A DNA stretch of 64,000 nucleotides from Lachnospiraceae bacterium (GTDB taxonomy: Bacteria; Bacillota; Clostridia; Lachnospirales; Lachnospiraceae). The stretch lies in the NCBI GenBank assembly GCA_017411305.1, contig JAFQQI010000048.1, positions 62,001-126,000 of the forward strand. Reading direction: 5' to 3'. This document shows positions 44,097 to 53,071 of this stretch, one piece after another. The notes below the pieces were generated by a model. It was not told where the DNA came from, made no database searches, and saw nothing but the letters and a program-made list of their open reading frames with translations. Position numbers and translations under genes: made by a program. The stretch's first letter is position 1. Every line of letters starts with the position of its first letter.

Positions 44097-45422
44097 ATGA
44101 AAGATTTATCCAAGGGAAATCCCTTAAAGGTAATATTACAATTTGCATTACCGCTTTATATCGGACAATTGTTTCAGCTTTGTTACGGCGTAATTGATAC
44201 CAGAGTGGTTGGTAGTGTGCTGGGAGAAACTGCTCTTGCGGCTGTGGGTGCCACTACGGCATTAAGTGACCTTTTAATAGAATTTTTAAATGGTATAATT
44301 TGCGGTTTCGGTATTGTGATTGCAACTTATTTCGGTGCTAAAGAAGAAAAGCAGATGAAGAAAGCCATTGGTGGGACTATTGTAATAGGTGTCTTGTTTA
44401 CAACAATTATCAGTGTGGGATGCTTACTGTTTTTGCCGCAAATTCTGGGAATTCTGAATGTTGCGCCGGAGCTGACACAAGATGCCACAGCATACATACA
44501 GACGATTATTGCCGGATTGGTAATTACTGCATTGTATAACATAGGTGCGGTTGTTCTTAGGTCAATCGGGGATTCCTTTACGCCTCTTATTTTCCTAGTG
44601 ATATCTAATGTGTTGAATGTAGTTTTGGATTATTCGTTTGTCATGTATGCCGGAATGGGAACGAGAGGTGCAGCCCTTGCTACAGTGTTATCACAGGCGG
44701 TTTCCGCACTACTTTGTTTCATTGTTATCTGCAAAAAGTATCCTTCCTTGAAACTTAAGAAAGAAGATATACAGCCGCAGGGTGAAATGTACAAGCAGTT
44801 AATTCCCAAAGGACTGTCTATGGGCTTTATGCTGTCCTTTGTTATGCTGGGGTCGCTTGCGCTACAGACAAGTATCAATACTTTTGGAACCAATACCATC
44901 GTAGCTCATACTGCTGCGAGAAAAATTACCATTATCTTCTTAACACCGTTTTTTGTATTGGGAACGGCACTGGCGACCTACTGCGGTCAGAATCTCGGAG
45001 CAAAGGAATATGAGCGGATTAAGCAGGGGATGAAAAGCAGTGTGCTAATATCCTTTGCATGGTGTATCGTTGTAGTATTATTGATTTTTGCCTTTGCCTC
45101 TATATTTATCCGCTTTGTTACGGGAAGCAGTGAAGAGGAAATTGTCCGGACAGCAACCATGTATTTGCGGATAAATGCGAGCCTGTATTTTCTGCCGGCC
45201 ATGATTTGTATCTTTCGAAACAGTATGCAGGGCTTTGGCGATACTAAAACACCGCTGGTATCCAGTTTTATTGAATTGGCAGGAAAGGTGCTGATAGCAT
45301 GGTTTTTAACTCCTGTTATCGGATATTGGGGGATTATTGTATCAGAGCCCATTGTTTGGGCCGTTATGATTATTCCGCTATTTATCGGATTGTATAAAGG
45401 GAATTGGTTTATGAAAGGATAA
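44097..45422 (+). CDS. MATE-family multidrug/metabolite exporter
   Basis: 441 residues, about 12 helices in two homologous bundles. Marks: MKDLSKGNPLKVILQFALPLYIGQLFQ at the start, YGVIDTRVVGSVLGETALAAVGAT, GFGIVIATYFGAKEEKQM, AGMGTRGAALATVLSQAVSALL, GTALATYCGQNLGAKEYERIKQG and FRNSMQGFGDTKTPLVSSF. It pumps cationic compounds or metabolites against Na+ or H+. Ribosome site AAGGAAGG. Its place 96 bases after the receiver-LytTR-kinase gene makes it a candidate target of that regulator. Confidence 0.93.
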   Translation: MKDLSKGNPLKVILQFALPLYIGQLFQLCYGVIDTRVVGSVLGETALAAVGATTALSDLLIEFLNGIICGFGIVIATYFGAKEEKQMKKAIGGTIVIGVLFTTIISVGCLLFLPQILGILNVAPELTQDATAYIQTIIAGLVITALYNIGAVVLRSIGDSFTPLIFLVISNVLNVVLDYSFVMYAGMGTRGAALATVLSQAVSALLCFIVICKKYPSLKLKKEDIQPQGEMYKQLIPKGLSMGFMLSFVMLGSLALQTSINTFGTNTIVAHTAARKITIIFLTPFFVLGTALATYCGQNLGAKEYERIKQGMKSSVLISFAWCIVVVLLIFAFASIFIRFVTGSSEEEIVRTATMYLRINASLYFLPAMICIFRNSMQGFGDTKTPLVSSFIELAGKVLIAWFLTPVIGYWGIIVSEPIVWAVMIIPLFIGLYKGNWFMKG

Positions 45423-45477
45423 ACAAATATTTCATAGGCAATAAATAAATATTTTGCAAGAGACCACTTGACAAAAA

Positions 45478-45506
45478 TTACACCAATGGTGTAACTTGAG
45501 TATAGT
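45478..45506 (+). promoter_or_regulatory. Palindrome and promoter upstream of the ileS T-box
   Basis: TTACACCAATGGTGTAA (45478-45494) is a perfect inverted repeat (8-base arms, one central base). TTACAC as -35 and TATAGT (45501-45506) as -10 give a 17-base spacer, so the operator would cover the -35 box. A TTGACA at 45468 is too far from TATAGT. The binding regulator is unknown. Confidence 0.45.
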
Positions 45507-45527
45507 ATTTCAATAATCCAAACAAAA

Positions 45528-45797
45528 GCAATGACGAAGACAGTAACTGATTATCCAAACGTCACAGCGAGCCGGAGAGGGTGCGAGCCCGGTATTAGTA
45601 AGAAATCAGCGAATATCACTTCTGAGCTGCGAGCCGAACGCAAACAGGTAAGTAGGTCACGCCGGCATTCCCCCGTTAAAGGAAGCCATATTCAACCGTT
45701 CCTTAATTGTTTTGAGCAAGAGAGAATCGGCGCGTATGATGTAACAGGTGGTAGCGAGTAAATTTTAGCCTCGTCCTTTTACAGGACGGGGCTTTTT
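45528..45797 (+). promoter_or_regulatory. T-box leader (isoleucine) of ileS
   Basis: Structured leader with stem I elements (GCGAGCCGGAGAGGGTGCGAGCCCGG and GAGCTGCGAGCC). A likely specifier codon AUC lies at 45615-45617, in the context GAAT-ATC-AC. The T-box sequence AGGTGGTAGCGAG (45746-45758) keeps TGGT for pairing with the tRNA acceptor end but departs from the usual GGTACCGCG. The terminator is AGCCTCGTCCT (45767-45777) with AGGACGGGGCT (45783-45793), then T residues. Uncharged tRNA-Ile should favour antitermination and ileS expression. Confidence 0.88.
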
Positions 45798-45822
45798 ATA
45801 TGAAAAGAAAGGACGAATCGAA

Positions 45823-48800
45823 ATGTATCAAAAAGTATCCACTAACCTGAATTTTGTTGACCGTGAAAAAAACATCGAAAAATTCTGGACCGACAATGAC
45901 ATTTTCAGAAAGAGTATGGAAAACCGCAAGGAAGGACCTACTTATACCTTCTATGACGGTCCTCCTACTGCAAACGGTAAGCCCCACATCGGCCATGTGC
46001 TTACCCGTGTTATTAAAGATATGATTCCCAGATACCGTACCATGAAAGGCTACATGGTTCCCCGTAAGGCAGGCTGGGATACCCACGGACTTCCTGTTGA
46101 ATTGGAAGTAGAAAAGCTGCTTGGACTTGATGGTAAGGAGCAGATTGAAGAATACGGTCTTGATCCCTTTATCGATAAGTGTAAGGAAAGTGTTTGGAAA
46201 TACAAAGGTATGTGGGAGGATTTCTCAGGTACCGTTGGTTTCTGGGCAGATATGGATGATCCCTATGTAACTTACCATGACGATTTCATCGAATCTGAAT
46301 GGTGGGCTTTAAAGCAGATTTGGGATAAGAAGCTTTTATACAAGGGCTTTAAGATTGTACCTTATTGTCCCCGCTGCGGTACACCCTTATCTTCTCACGA
46401 AGTAGCTCAGGGCTACAAGGCAGTGAAGGAACGTTCTGCAGTTGTACGTTTCAAGGTAATCGGTGAAGATGCATATTTCCTTGCATGGACCACAACCCCC
46501 TGGACACTTCCTTCCAACGTGGCACTTTGTGTAAATCCGGAAGAGACTTATGTAAAAGTTAAAGCAGCAGACGGTTATACCTACTACATGGCACAGGCGC
46601 TTCTTGACAATGTACTGGGAAGTCTTGCCCAGGAAGGTGAAAAAGCTTATGAAGTGTTAGAAACCTATGTAGGTAAAGATTTAGAATACAAAGAATATGA
46701 GCCTCTCTTTGCGTGTGCAGGGGAATCTGCAGCAAAGCAACACAAGAAAGGACACTATGTAACCTGTGACGGCTATGTAACCATGTCAGACGGTACCGGT
46801 ATCGTTCATATTGCACCTGCATTCGGTGAAGACGATGCTCAGGTAGGACGTAAATATGACCTGCCCTTTGTACAGTTTGTTGACGGTGCAGGTAACATGA
46901 CAGAGGAAACTGCTTACGCAGGCAAGTTTGTAAAGGATGCTGACAAGGATATCCTTGTTGACCTTGATAAGGAAGGTAAATTGTTCTCAGCACCTAAGTT
47001 TGAGCATGATTATCCTTTCTGCTGGAGATGTGACACTCCCCTTATTTACTATGCAAGAGAATCCTGGTTCATCAAGATGACAGCAGTACGTGATGACCTT
47101 GTACGCAACAATAAAACAGTAAACTGGATTCCCGAATCCATCGGGGAAGGACGTTTCGGTAACTGGCTTGAAAATATTCAGGACTGGGGACTTTCCCGTG
47201 ACCGTTACTGGGGTACTCCTCTTAACATCTGGGAATGTCAGGACTGCGGACATCAGGAAGCAATCGGCTCCCGTGCCCAGTTAGAAGAAATGAGCGGCAA
47301 TTCTGAAGCCAAGACAGTTGAGCTTCACAGACCTTACATTGATGCTATTACCTGTACTTGCCCTAAGTGCGGTAAGACCATGAAGAGAGTGCCTGAAGTT
47401 ATCGACTGCTGGTTTGACTCCGGTGCAATGCCTTTTGCACAGCATCATTATCCTTTTGAAAACAAAGACCTGTTCGAGGCACAGTTCCCGGCTCAGTTTA
47501 TTTCTGAAGCTGTTGACCAGACAAGAGGTTGGTTCTACTCATTGATGGCAGAATCCACTCTGCTGTTTAACAAGGCTCCTTACGAGAACGTAATCGTATT
47601 AGGCCATGTGCAGGATGAAAACGGACAGAAGATGAGTAAGAGTAAGGGAAATGCGGTAGATCCCTTTGATGCACTTTCTACCTACGGCGCAGATGCTATC
47701 AGATGGTACTTCTACATCAACTCCGCTCCCTGGCTTCCTAACCGTTTCCACGGCAAGGCAGTACAGGAAGGACAACGTAAGTTCTTAGGAACACTTTGGA
47801 ATACCTATGCATTCTTCGTGCTGTATGCAAACATTGACAACTTTGATGCTACCAAGTACAGCTTAGAATATGATAAGCTTCCTGTTATGGATAAGTGGTT
47901 ACTTTCTAAGTTAAATACAGCTATTAAGGAAGTAGATAACAACCTTGAGAATTACAGAATCCCTGAGGCGGCAAGAGTACTGGATAACTTTGTGGATGAA
48001 ATGAGTAACTGGTACGTACGTCGTTGCCGTGAACGTTTCTGGGCAAAGGGCATGGAGCAGGATAAGATTAATGCTTACATGACACTTTATACAGCTCTTG
48101 TGGAAATCAGCAAGGCAGCAGCTCCCATGGTGCCTTTCATGACAGAAGAAATTTATTTGAACCTTGTAAAGAGCGTTAATGCGAATGCTCCCGAAAGTAT
48201 TCATTTGTGTGACTTCCCGGCTGTCAATGAAACGATGATTGACAAGAAGCTGGAAGAAAGCATGGATGCTGTTCTTAAGATGGTTGTTATGGGACGTGCA
48301 GCTCGTAATGCGGCAAATATCAAGAACCGTCAGCCTATCGGAACCATGTTTGTAAAGGCTGAGAGTGAGCTGGATGAATTCTTTAAGGAAATTATTGAAG
48401 ATGAGTTAAACGTAAAGAATGTAACATTCACTGATGATGTCAGAGACTTTACAAGCTACAGCTTCAAGCCTCAGCTTAAGACAGTAGGCCCTAAGTATGG
48501 TAAACAGCTTGGCGGTATCAAGGAATATCTTGGAAGCCTTGATGGTAATGCAGCAATGGATGAGCTAAAAGCAAAAGGAGCTCTTGTATTTGATGTAAAC
48601 GGAACAGAGGTATCTCTTGCAGAAGAAGACCTGCTGATTGAAATGAGTCAGAAGGAAGGCTATGTATCAGAGGCTGACAACTATGTAACTGTTGTGCTTG
48701 ATACCAACCTGACAGAAGAGCTGATTGAAGAAGGCTTTGTATACGAAGTAATCAGCAAAATCCAGACCATGCGTAAGGATGCTGACTTCGAAGTAATGGA

Positions 48801-48978
48801 CCACATCAAAGTTAGTATTAACAAAAATCAGAAAATTGCCGATATTGTAAATGCAAACAAGGCGGCTATTTCCGAAAAGGTACTTGCGGATGATATCGTA
48901 ACCGATGCAGAGCTTGCAATTTGTAAGGAATGGAATGTAAACGGTGAGACGGTAACCATCGGGGTTGAAAAGCAATAA
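45823..48978 (+). CDS. ileS: Isoleucyl-tRNA synthetase (long, type 2-like)
   Basis: 1051 residues, cytosolic. Charges tRNA-Ile and edits valine. Class I motifs are HIGH (GKPHIGHVL, residues 55-58) and KMSKS (GQKMSKSKGNAVDP, about 603-607). The CP1 editing domain is about 200-400 (LAWTTTPWTLPSNVALCV), and WFDSGAMPFAQ and the anticodon-binding domain follow. The length and GWDTHGLPVELEVEK form fit the eukaryote-like IleRS2 group rather than the roughly 920-residue type 1; that group is often less sensitive to mupirocin. Controlled by the T-box upstream. Confidence 0.95.
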   Translation: MYQKVSTNLNFVDREKNIEKFWTDNDIFRKSMENRKEGPTYTFYDGPPTANGKPHIGHVLTRVIKDMIPRYRTMKGYMVPRKAGWDTHGLPVELEVEKLLGLDGKEQIEEYGLDPFIDKCKESVWKYKGMWEDFSGTVGFWADMDDPYVTYHDDFIESEWWALKQIWDKKLLYKGFKIVPYCPRCGTPLSSHEVAQGYKAVKERSAVVRFKVIGEDAYFLAWTTTPWTLPSNVALCVNPEETYVKVKAADGYTYYMAQALLDNVLGSLAQEGEKAYEVLETYVGKDLEYKEYEPLFACAGESAAKQHKKGHYVTCDGYVTMSDGTGIVHIAPAFGEDDAQVGRKYDLPFVQFVDGAGNMTEETAYAGKFVKDADKDILVDLDKEGKLFSAPKFEHDYPFCWRCDTPLIYYARESWFIKMTAVRDDLVRNNKTVNWIPESIGEGRFGNWLENIQDWGLSRDRYWGTPLNIWECQDCGHQEAIGSRAQLEEMSGNSEAKTVELHRPYIDAITCTCPKCGKTMKRVPEVIDCWFDSGAMPFAQHHYPFENKDLFEAQFPAQFISEAVDQTRGWFYSLMAESTLLFNKAPYENVIVLGHVQDENGQKMSKSKGNAVDPFDALSTYGADAIRWYFYINSAPWLPNRFHGKAVQEGQRKFLGTLWNTYAFFVLYANIDNFDATKYSLEYDKLPVMDKWLLSKLNTAIKEVDNNLENYRIPEAARVLDNFVDEMSNWYVRRCRERFWAKGMEQDKINAYMTLYTALVEISKAAAPMVPFMTEEIYLNLVKSVNANAPESIHLCDFPAVNETMIDKKLEESMDAVLKMVVMGRAARNAANIKNRQPIGTMFVKAESELDEFFKEIIEDELNVKNVTFTDDVRDFTSYSFKPQLKTVGPKYGKQLGGIKEYLGSLDGNAAMDELKAKGALVFDVNGTEVSLAEEDLLIEMSQKEGYVSEADNYVTVVLDTNLTEELIEEGFVYEVISKIQTMRKDADFEVMDHIKVSINKNQKIADIVNANKAAISEKVLADDIVTDAELAICKEWNVNGETVTIGVEKQ

Positions 48979-48999
48979 AATAACACAGATATACAAGAT

Positions 49000-49024
49000 A
49001 GGGGCCGGGAAAGTACCGGCCCTT
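49000..49024 (+). terminator. Terminator after ileS
   Basis: GGGCCGG (49002-49008) pairs with CCGGCCC (49016-49022), extended by G-T/A-T pairs outward. The tail TTATTGTG is weakly T-rich. Confidence 0.7.
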
Positions 49025-49129
49025 ATTGTGTGATATTAAGCCTTACATAAGGTTTTATCCGTAAACTGTTTTTGTGCAAGGTGTCGGGTTTTGCCGTTTT
49101 TTGGAAGAAAAGTCTAAGCTAACTGTACC

Positions 49130-49158
49130 TTGAGGTTTACTTTTTTTTATTGTATAAT
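49130..49158 (+). promoter_or_regulatory. Promoter of glycogen phosphorylase gene
   Basis: TTGAGG (49130-49135) and consensus TATAAT (49153-49158) with a 17-base spacer, about 50 bases before the glgP ATG. Confidence 0.65.
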
Positions 49159-49208
49159 AAGCCGTAAACGTGTTGAAATATGAGAGAGAAATAATCGGAG
49201 GAGAAAAA

Positions 49209-51692
49209 ATGGCTAAGAAAGCTACACCGGTACTTAATTCTTTTGACAAAGAATTGTTCAAAAGAAGCGTACTGTATAATGTGAAAACCTTATACAGGAA
49301 GAATTTGGAAGAAGCATCGAAGCAGCAGATTTTTCAGGCAGTTGCTTATGCGATTAAGGATGCGGTTGTTGACAACTGGATGACTACTCAGCAGGAATAC
49401 GAGAAGCAGGACCCTAAGACAGTTTACTATCTGTCCATGGAATTTTTGATGGGCCGTGCTCTTGGTAACAATATTATTAACTTACAGGCTTATAAGCAGG
49501 TAAAAGAAGCTTGTGACGAACTGGGACTTGATTTGAACGTAATTGAAGACCAGGAGCCCGATGCAGCACTGGGTAACGGTGGACTCGGAAGACTTGCAGC
49601 ATGCTTCCTTGACTCCCTTGCAACCTTAGGATATGCAGCATACGGCTGCGGTATCAGATACCGCTACGGTATGTTCAAACAGGAAATCAGAGACGGTTAT
49701 CAGATTGAAGTTCCCGATAACTGGCTTGTTGACGGTAATCCGTTTGAGCTTCGCAGACCGGAATATGCAAAGGAAGTAAAATTCGGCGGCTATGTAAACG
49801 TACATGTAGATGAGAACAGCAGAAGCCATTTTAGACAGGAAGGCTATCAGAGTGTAAAGGCAATTCCCTATGACCTGCCTATTGTAGGTTACGGAAACGG
49901 TATCGTAAATACCCTTCGTATCTGGGATGCGGAAGCAGTAGAGTGCTTTAAGTTAGATTCCTTTGATAAGGGGGACTACCAGAAGGCGGTAGAACAGGAA
50001 AACCTTGCAAGAAACATTGTCGAGGTGCTTTATCCCAACGATAACCACTATGCAGGTAAGGAACTTCGTCTGAAACAGCAGTACTTCTTTATTTCCGCAT
50101 CCGTACAGGAAGCAGTTGCAAAGTATATGCGTAAGCATGACGATATCCGCAAGTTCTATGAGAAGGTTACCTTCCAGTTAAATGATACCCATCCTACGGT
50201 AGCGGTAGCAGAGCTGATGAGAATCCTGATGGATGAATATTATTTAACATGGGACGAAGCGTGGGAAGTAACAACCAAGACCTGTGCTTATACTAACCAT
50301 ACCATTATGTCCGAAGCGTTAGAGAAATGGCCTATTGAACTGTTCTCCAGACTGCTTCCCAGAATCTATCAGATTATTGAGGAGATTAACCGCAGATTCA
50401 TTATGAGAATCCAGCAGATGTATCCCGGTAATCAGGATAAGGTTCGTAAGATGGCAATTATTTATGACGGTCAGGTGAAGATGGCACATCTTGCAATTGC
50501 AGCAGGCTATTCCGTAAACGGTGTTGCAAGATTACATACCGAAATCTTAAAGAATCAGGAGCTTAAGGACTTCTATGAAATGATGCCTGAGAAGTTCAAC
50601 AATAAGACAAACGGTATCACACAGAGACGTTTCCTCCTTCACGGAAACCCTCTCCTTGCAGACTGGGTAACTGCCCATGTTGGAAATGACTGGATTACAG
50701 ACCTTCCTAAGATAAATAAGTTAAAAGTTTATGCAGATGATGAAAAGGCACAGCAGGAATTCATGAACATTAAGTATCAGAATAAGGTACGTCTTGCTGA
50801 GTACATTAAGGAACACAACGGTATTGATGTAGATCCCCGTTCCATTTTTGATGTACAGGTGAAGAGACTTCATGAATATAAGCGTCAGCTTCTTAATATT
50901 CTGCATGTTATGTACTTATATAACCAGTTAAAGGATAATCCGGAGATGGAATTCTATCCCAGAACCTTTATCTTTGGTGCGAAAGCGGCAGCAGGCTATT
51001 ATAATGCTAAGATGACAATTAAGCTCATTAACGCAGTTGCAGATGTAGTAAACAATGACCCTGCCATCAAGGGCAAGATTAAAGTTGTATTTATTGAAAA
51101 CTACAGAGTTTCCAATGCAGAGCTTATCTTTGCGGCAGCAGACGTTTCCGAGCAGATTTCTACAGCAAGTAAGGAAGCTTCCGGTACAGGTAACATGAAG
51201 TTCATGTTAAACGGTGCGCTGACAATCGGCACGATGGACGGTGCTAACGTGGAAATTGTTGAAGAAGTAGGCGCAGAAAATGCATTTATCTTCGGACTTT
51301 CTTCGGATGAGGTTATCAGATTCGAAAACTTCGGCGGATATGATCCTAATGAAATTTTCAACAATGACCCTGATGTAAGAAGAGTGTTAATGCAGCTGAT
51401 TAACGGAACCTATGCTCCCAATGACCCTGATAAGTTCAGAACACTTTACAACTCTCTGCTGAATACCATCAGCACATCCAAGGCTGATACTTACTTTATC
51501 CTTAAGGATTTCAAGGCTTATGCGGCAGCACAGAAGAAAGTGGAAGAAGCTTATCGCGATGAAAAGGGCTGGGCAAAGAGCGCAATCTTAAACGTAGCAT
51601 GCTGCGGTAAGTTTACATCTGACAGAACCATTCAGGAGTATGTGGATGATATCTGGCACTTGGATAAGGTAGTTTTGCCTAAGAAAAAATAA
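49209..51692 (+). CDS. glgP: Glycogen/starch phosphorylase
   Basis: 827 residues, GT35. It releases glucose-1-phosphate from alpha-1,4-glucans, with PLP on a Lys in KEASGTGNMKFMLNGALTIGTMDGANVEI (near residue 664). Other marks: YLSMEFLMGRALGNNIIN, EPDAALGNGGLGRLAACFLDSLATL, YGIRYRYGMF, NDTHPTVAVAELMRILMDE, TNGITQRRFL and FDVQVKRLHEYKRQLLN. The ATG at 49209 follows GGAGGAG; the upstream in-frame ATG at 49170 has no site. Stand-alone gene between two terminators. Confidence 0.97.
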   Translation: MAKKATPVLNSFDKELFKRSVLYNVKTLYRKNLEEASKQQIFQAVAYAIKDAVVDNWMTTQQEYEKQDPKTVYYLSMEFLMGRALGNNIINLQAYKQVKEACDELGLDLNVIEDQEPDAALGNGGLGRLAACFLDSLATLGYAAYGCGIRYRYGMFKQEIRDGYQIEVPDNWLVDGNPFELRRPEYAKEVKFGGYVNVHVDENSRSHFRQEGYQSVKAIPYDLPIVGYGNGIVNTLRIWDAEAVECFKLDSFDKGDYQKAVEQENLARNIVEVLYPNDNHYAGKELRLKQQYFFISASVQEAVAKYMRKHDDIRKFYEKVTFQLNDTHPTVAVAELMRILMDEYYLTWDEAWEVTTKTCAYTNHTIMSEALEKWPIELFSRLLPRIYQIIEEINRRFIMRIQQMYPGNQDKVRKMAIIYDGQVKMAHLAIAAGYSVNGVARLHTEILKNQELKDFYEMMPEKFNNKTNGITQRRFLLHGNPLLADWVTAHVGNDWITDLPKINKLKVYADDEKAQQEFMNIKYQNKVRLAEYIKEHNGIDVDPRSIFDVQVKRLHEYKRQLLNILHVMYLYNQLKDNPEMEFYPRTFIFGAKAAAGYYNAKMTIKLINAVADVVNNDPAIKGKIKVVFIENYRVSNAELIFAAADVSEQISTASKEASGTGNMKFMLNGALTIGTMDGANVEIVEEVGAENAFIFGLSSDEVIRFENFGGYDPNEIFNNDPDVRRVLMQLINGTYAPNDPDKFRTLYNSLLNTISTSKADTYFILKDFKAYAAAQKKVEEAYRDEKGWAKSAILNVACCGKFTSDRTIQEYVDDIWHLDKVVLPKKK

Positions 51693-51713
51693 AGATTAGT
51701 TGAAAGATGTGAT

Positions 51714-51748
51714 AAACCCTTGGAACATAAAAGTTTCCAAGGGTTTTT
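51714..51748 (+). terminator. Terminator after glgP
   Basis: AAACCCTTGGAA (51714-51725) pairs with TTCCAAGGGTTT (51735-51746), T-run 51744-51748. It may also end the leftward DUF3021 gene. Confidence 0.9.
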
Positions 51749-51764
51749 GACAGAGCTTTATAAA

Positions 51765-52193
51765 TTACTTTAGGCTAAGTTTTTCGATTTGTTCATTTAA
51801 CCTTTCAGCTTCCTTTTTATAGTAAAGGCTGAATCCAAACCAAATGAGAAATGCGGCAATCAGTTCAACTATTACGAAAATAGCAATTCCCGATACGCCG
51901 AAGTTTGTAGGAATCCAACCGACAAAGGAGGCGGTAATCAGCATAATCGTACATCCGATTCCCATGTGAATAAAAACCTGTAATGCTCGTGATAGCCTTT
52001 CGTTATCATAAGCGAGAGAGGGAATGGAAAATCCCAGACTGACTATGACAGTGCCTATTGCCATTTTGGTTAATGACCAATTTTCCAACAGGAAGGTGCC
52101 ACCACCTATCGCATCAAATAATACACTGCATAGTGTAAAAATAGTACATCCGAGAGAAAATCCTGTTAAAATAGTCTTGAATAATTTATTCAT
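51765..52193 (-). CDS. DUF3021-family membrane protein
   Basis: 142 residues with four predicted helices (ILTGFSLGCTIFTLCSVLFD, MAIGTVIVSLGFSIPSLAY, FIHMGIGCTIMLITASFVGWIP, IAIFVIVELIAAFLIWFGFSLYY) and a charged tail. DUF3021 proteins are commonly encoded directly after a stand-alone LytTR protein, as here (35 bases), and are thought to restrain its activity, but the mechanism is not settled. Confidence 0.85.
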   Translation of the reverse strand: MNKLFKTILTGFSLGCTIFTLCSVLFDAIGGGTFLLENWSLTKMAIGTVIVSLGFSIPSLAYDNERLSRALQVFIHMGIGCTIMLITASFVGWIPTNFGVSGIAIFVIVELIAAFLIWFGFSLYYKKEAERLNEQIEKLSLK

Positions 52194-52228
52194 ATGATAA
52201 TTCCTTTCTTCATTTTAAAATTGTAGTT

Positions 52229-52660
52229 TTAAAGTCCCAATCGTTTTTTGAAAAGAGAGAGATATTTTCGGGAAATATAGTCACTCTTTCCGTTATCCAT
52301 AACTGCCAGCATGCCGCTGAAAGAAGGTTCTATTTTCTTAAGTTTGAATATGCTGATTAAAGTTGTTTTTGATATCCGCACAAAATTATCACCCAGCATA
52401 TCTTCATATTCATAAAGACATTTGGAAGAAGTGTATTCCCTTTTTTCACAGAAAACTTTGACGCCCCGGCCGGTAGAACAAATCATATAGATTTCCTCCG
52501 GTTTCAATAAAACAATACTGTCTTCTTCATTCACGGCAATCATTTTTTCTGCGTTTTGAATGTAGGAAATCAGTTTATTAATATCTTCTGTTGCTTCCGG
52601 CGCATATATGTTAATCTGAGGCTCTGCGTATTCTTTGGATATCGTTAATGTAACATTCAA
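52229..52660 (-). CDS. Stand-alone LytTR DNA-binding protein
   Basis: 143 residues. A short N-terminal segment with no receiver precedes the LytTR domain (VLLKPEEIYMICSTGRGVKVFCEKREYTSSK, MLGDNFVRISKTTLISIFKLKKIEP, DYISRKYLSLFKKRLGL). It is paired with the membrane DUF3021 protein, so control is likely by membrane tethering or contact rather than phosphorylation. AAGGAGGG lies upstream; the ATG start is supported by in-frame position. Palindromes lie at 52709 and 52733. Confidence 0.88.
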   Translation of the reverse strand: MNVTLTISKEYAEPQINIYAPEATEDINKLISYIQNAEKMIAVNEEDSIVLLKPEEIYMICSTGRGVKVFCEKREYTSSKCLYEYEDMLGDNFVRISKTTLISIFKLKKIEPSFSGMLAVMDNGKSDYISRKYLSLFKKRLGL

Positions 52661-52708
52661 AAGAAGTATCCCTCCTTATATAAATTTAAAATGTAATTAC
52701 AATATTTC

Positions 52709-52748
52709 CTGTGCACAGTGTGAATATAACATACAAAATATATTTTGT
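52709..52748. promoter_or_regulatory. Two palindromes upstream of the LytTR-DUF3021 genes
   Basis: CTGTGCACAG (52709-52718) and ACAAAATATATTTTGT (52733-52748) are both perfect. They stand 50-90 bases before the LytTR ATG, where a promoter would be, and are likely operators. Which protein binds is unknown; LytTR proteins usually prefer direct repeats, so another regulator is possible. Confidence 0.4.
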
Positions 52749-52807
52749 CTTGTAGTTTTACATAAGCGGTAAAAAACGTTACATGAAAAGCAAAAGTTGG
52801 TCAAAAT

Positions 52808-52839
52808 AAAAAATGCAACACTTTGATGTTGCATTTTTT
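52808..52839 (-). terminator. Terminator of the 75-residue gene
   Basis: AAAAAATGCAACA (52808-52820) pairs with TGTTGCATTTTTT (52827-52839), an A/T-flanked stem able to act in either direction. It lies 4 bases beyond the stop of the leftward small gene. Confidence 0.85.
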
Positions 52840-52843
52840 GTAT

Positions 52844-53071
52844 TCAGTATTGATATTCTCTGGTCTGATAAAGAAAGGTGCGAAGCCGTAAGTCGTTGCC
52901 GTAGGTAACGGTGTGACATTCTGTAGGGGCTTTGTGTTCGTTCATTTCTGCTTCCAAAACCTTAGAAAAGGTGTGGGCAGAATGTCCGCTTCCGGAATAA
53001 CCGCCGGATGAGCCCTTGCTGTCGCGGGATGCTTTCTTTGTTGTCTCAACTGCCGATACTGAATGTACCAT
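52844..53071 (-). CDS. Small hypothetical protein (75 aa; start doubtful)
   Basis: Ser/Gly-rich middle (SRDSKGSSGGYSGSGHSAHTF), then KVLEAEMNEHKA and a C-terminal CHTVTYGNDLRLRTFLYQTREY. The ATG at 53071 has no ribosome site, but a perfect AAGGAGGG lies at 53105-53112. The frame stays open through ATC (53099-53101) and ATA (53102-53104), giving IIAANGFTSIF before the Met. Thus a non-ATG start close to the strong site is possible. Followed at once by a terminator. Family not recognised; the conserved-looking tail suggests a real gene. Confidence 0.55.
   Translation of the reverse strand: MVHSVSAVETTKKASRDSKGSSGGYSGSGHSAHTFSKVLEAEMNEHKAPTECHTVTYGNDLRLRTFLYQTREYQY

Noticed and set aside
45468-45506. 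TTGACA at 45468 with TATAGT at 45501 as a promoter
   Set aside because: The spacer would be 27 bases; TTACAC at 45478 with 17 bases fits better.
45531-45761. A 76-codon open frame upstream of ileS
   Set aside because: It lies entirely within the T-box leader, has no ribosome site, and its composition is explained by the RNA structure.
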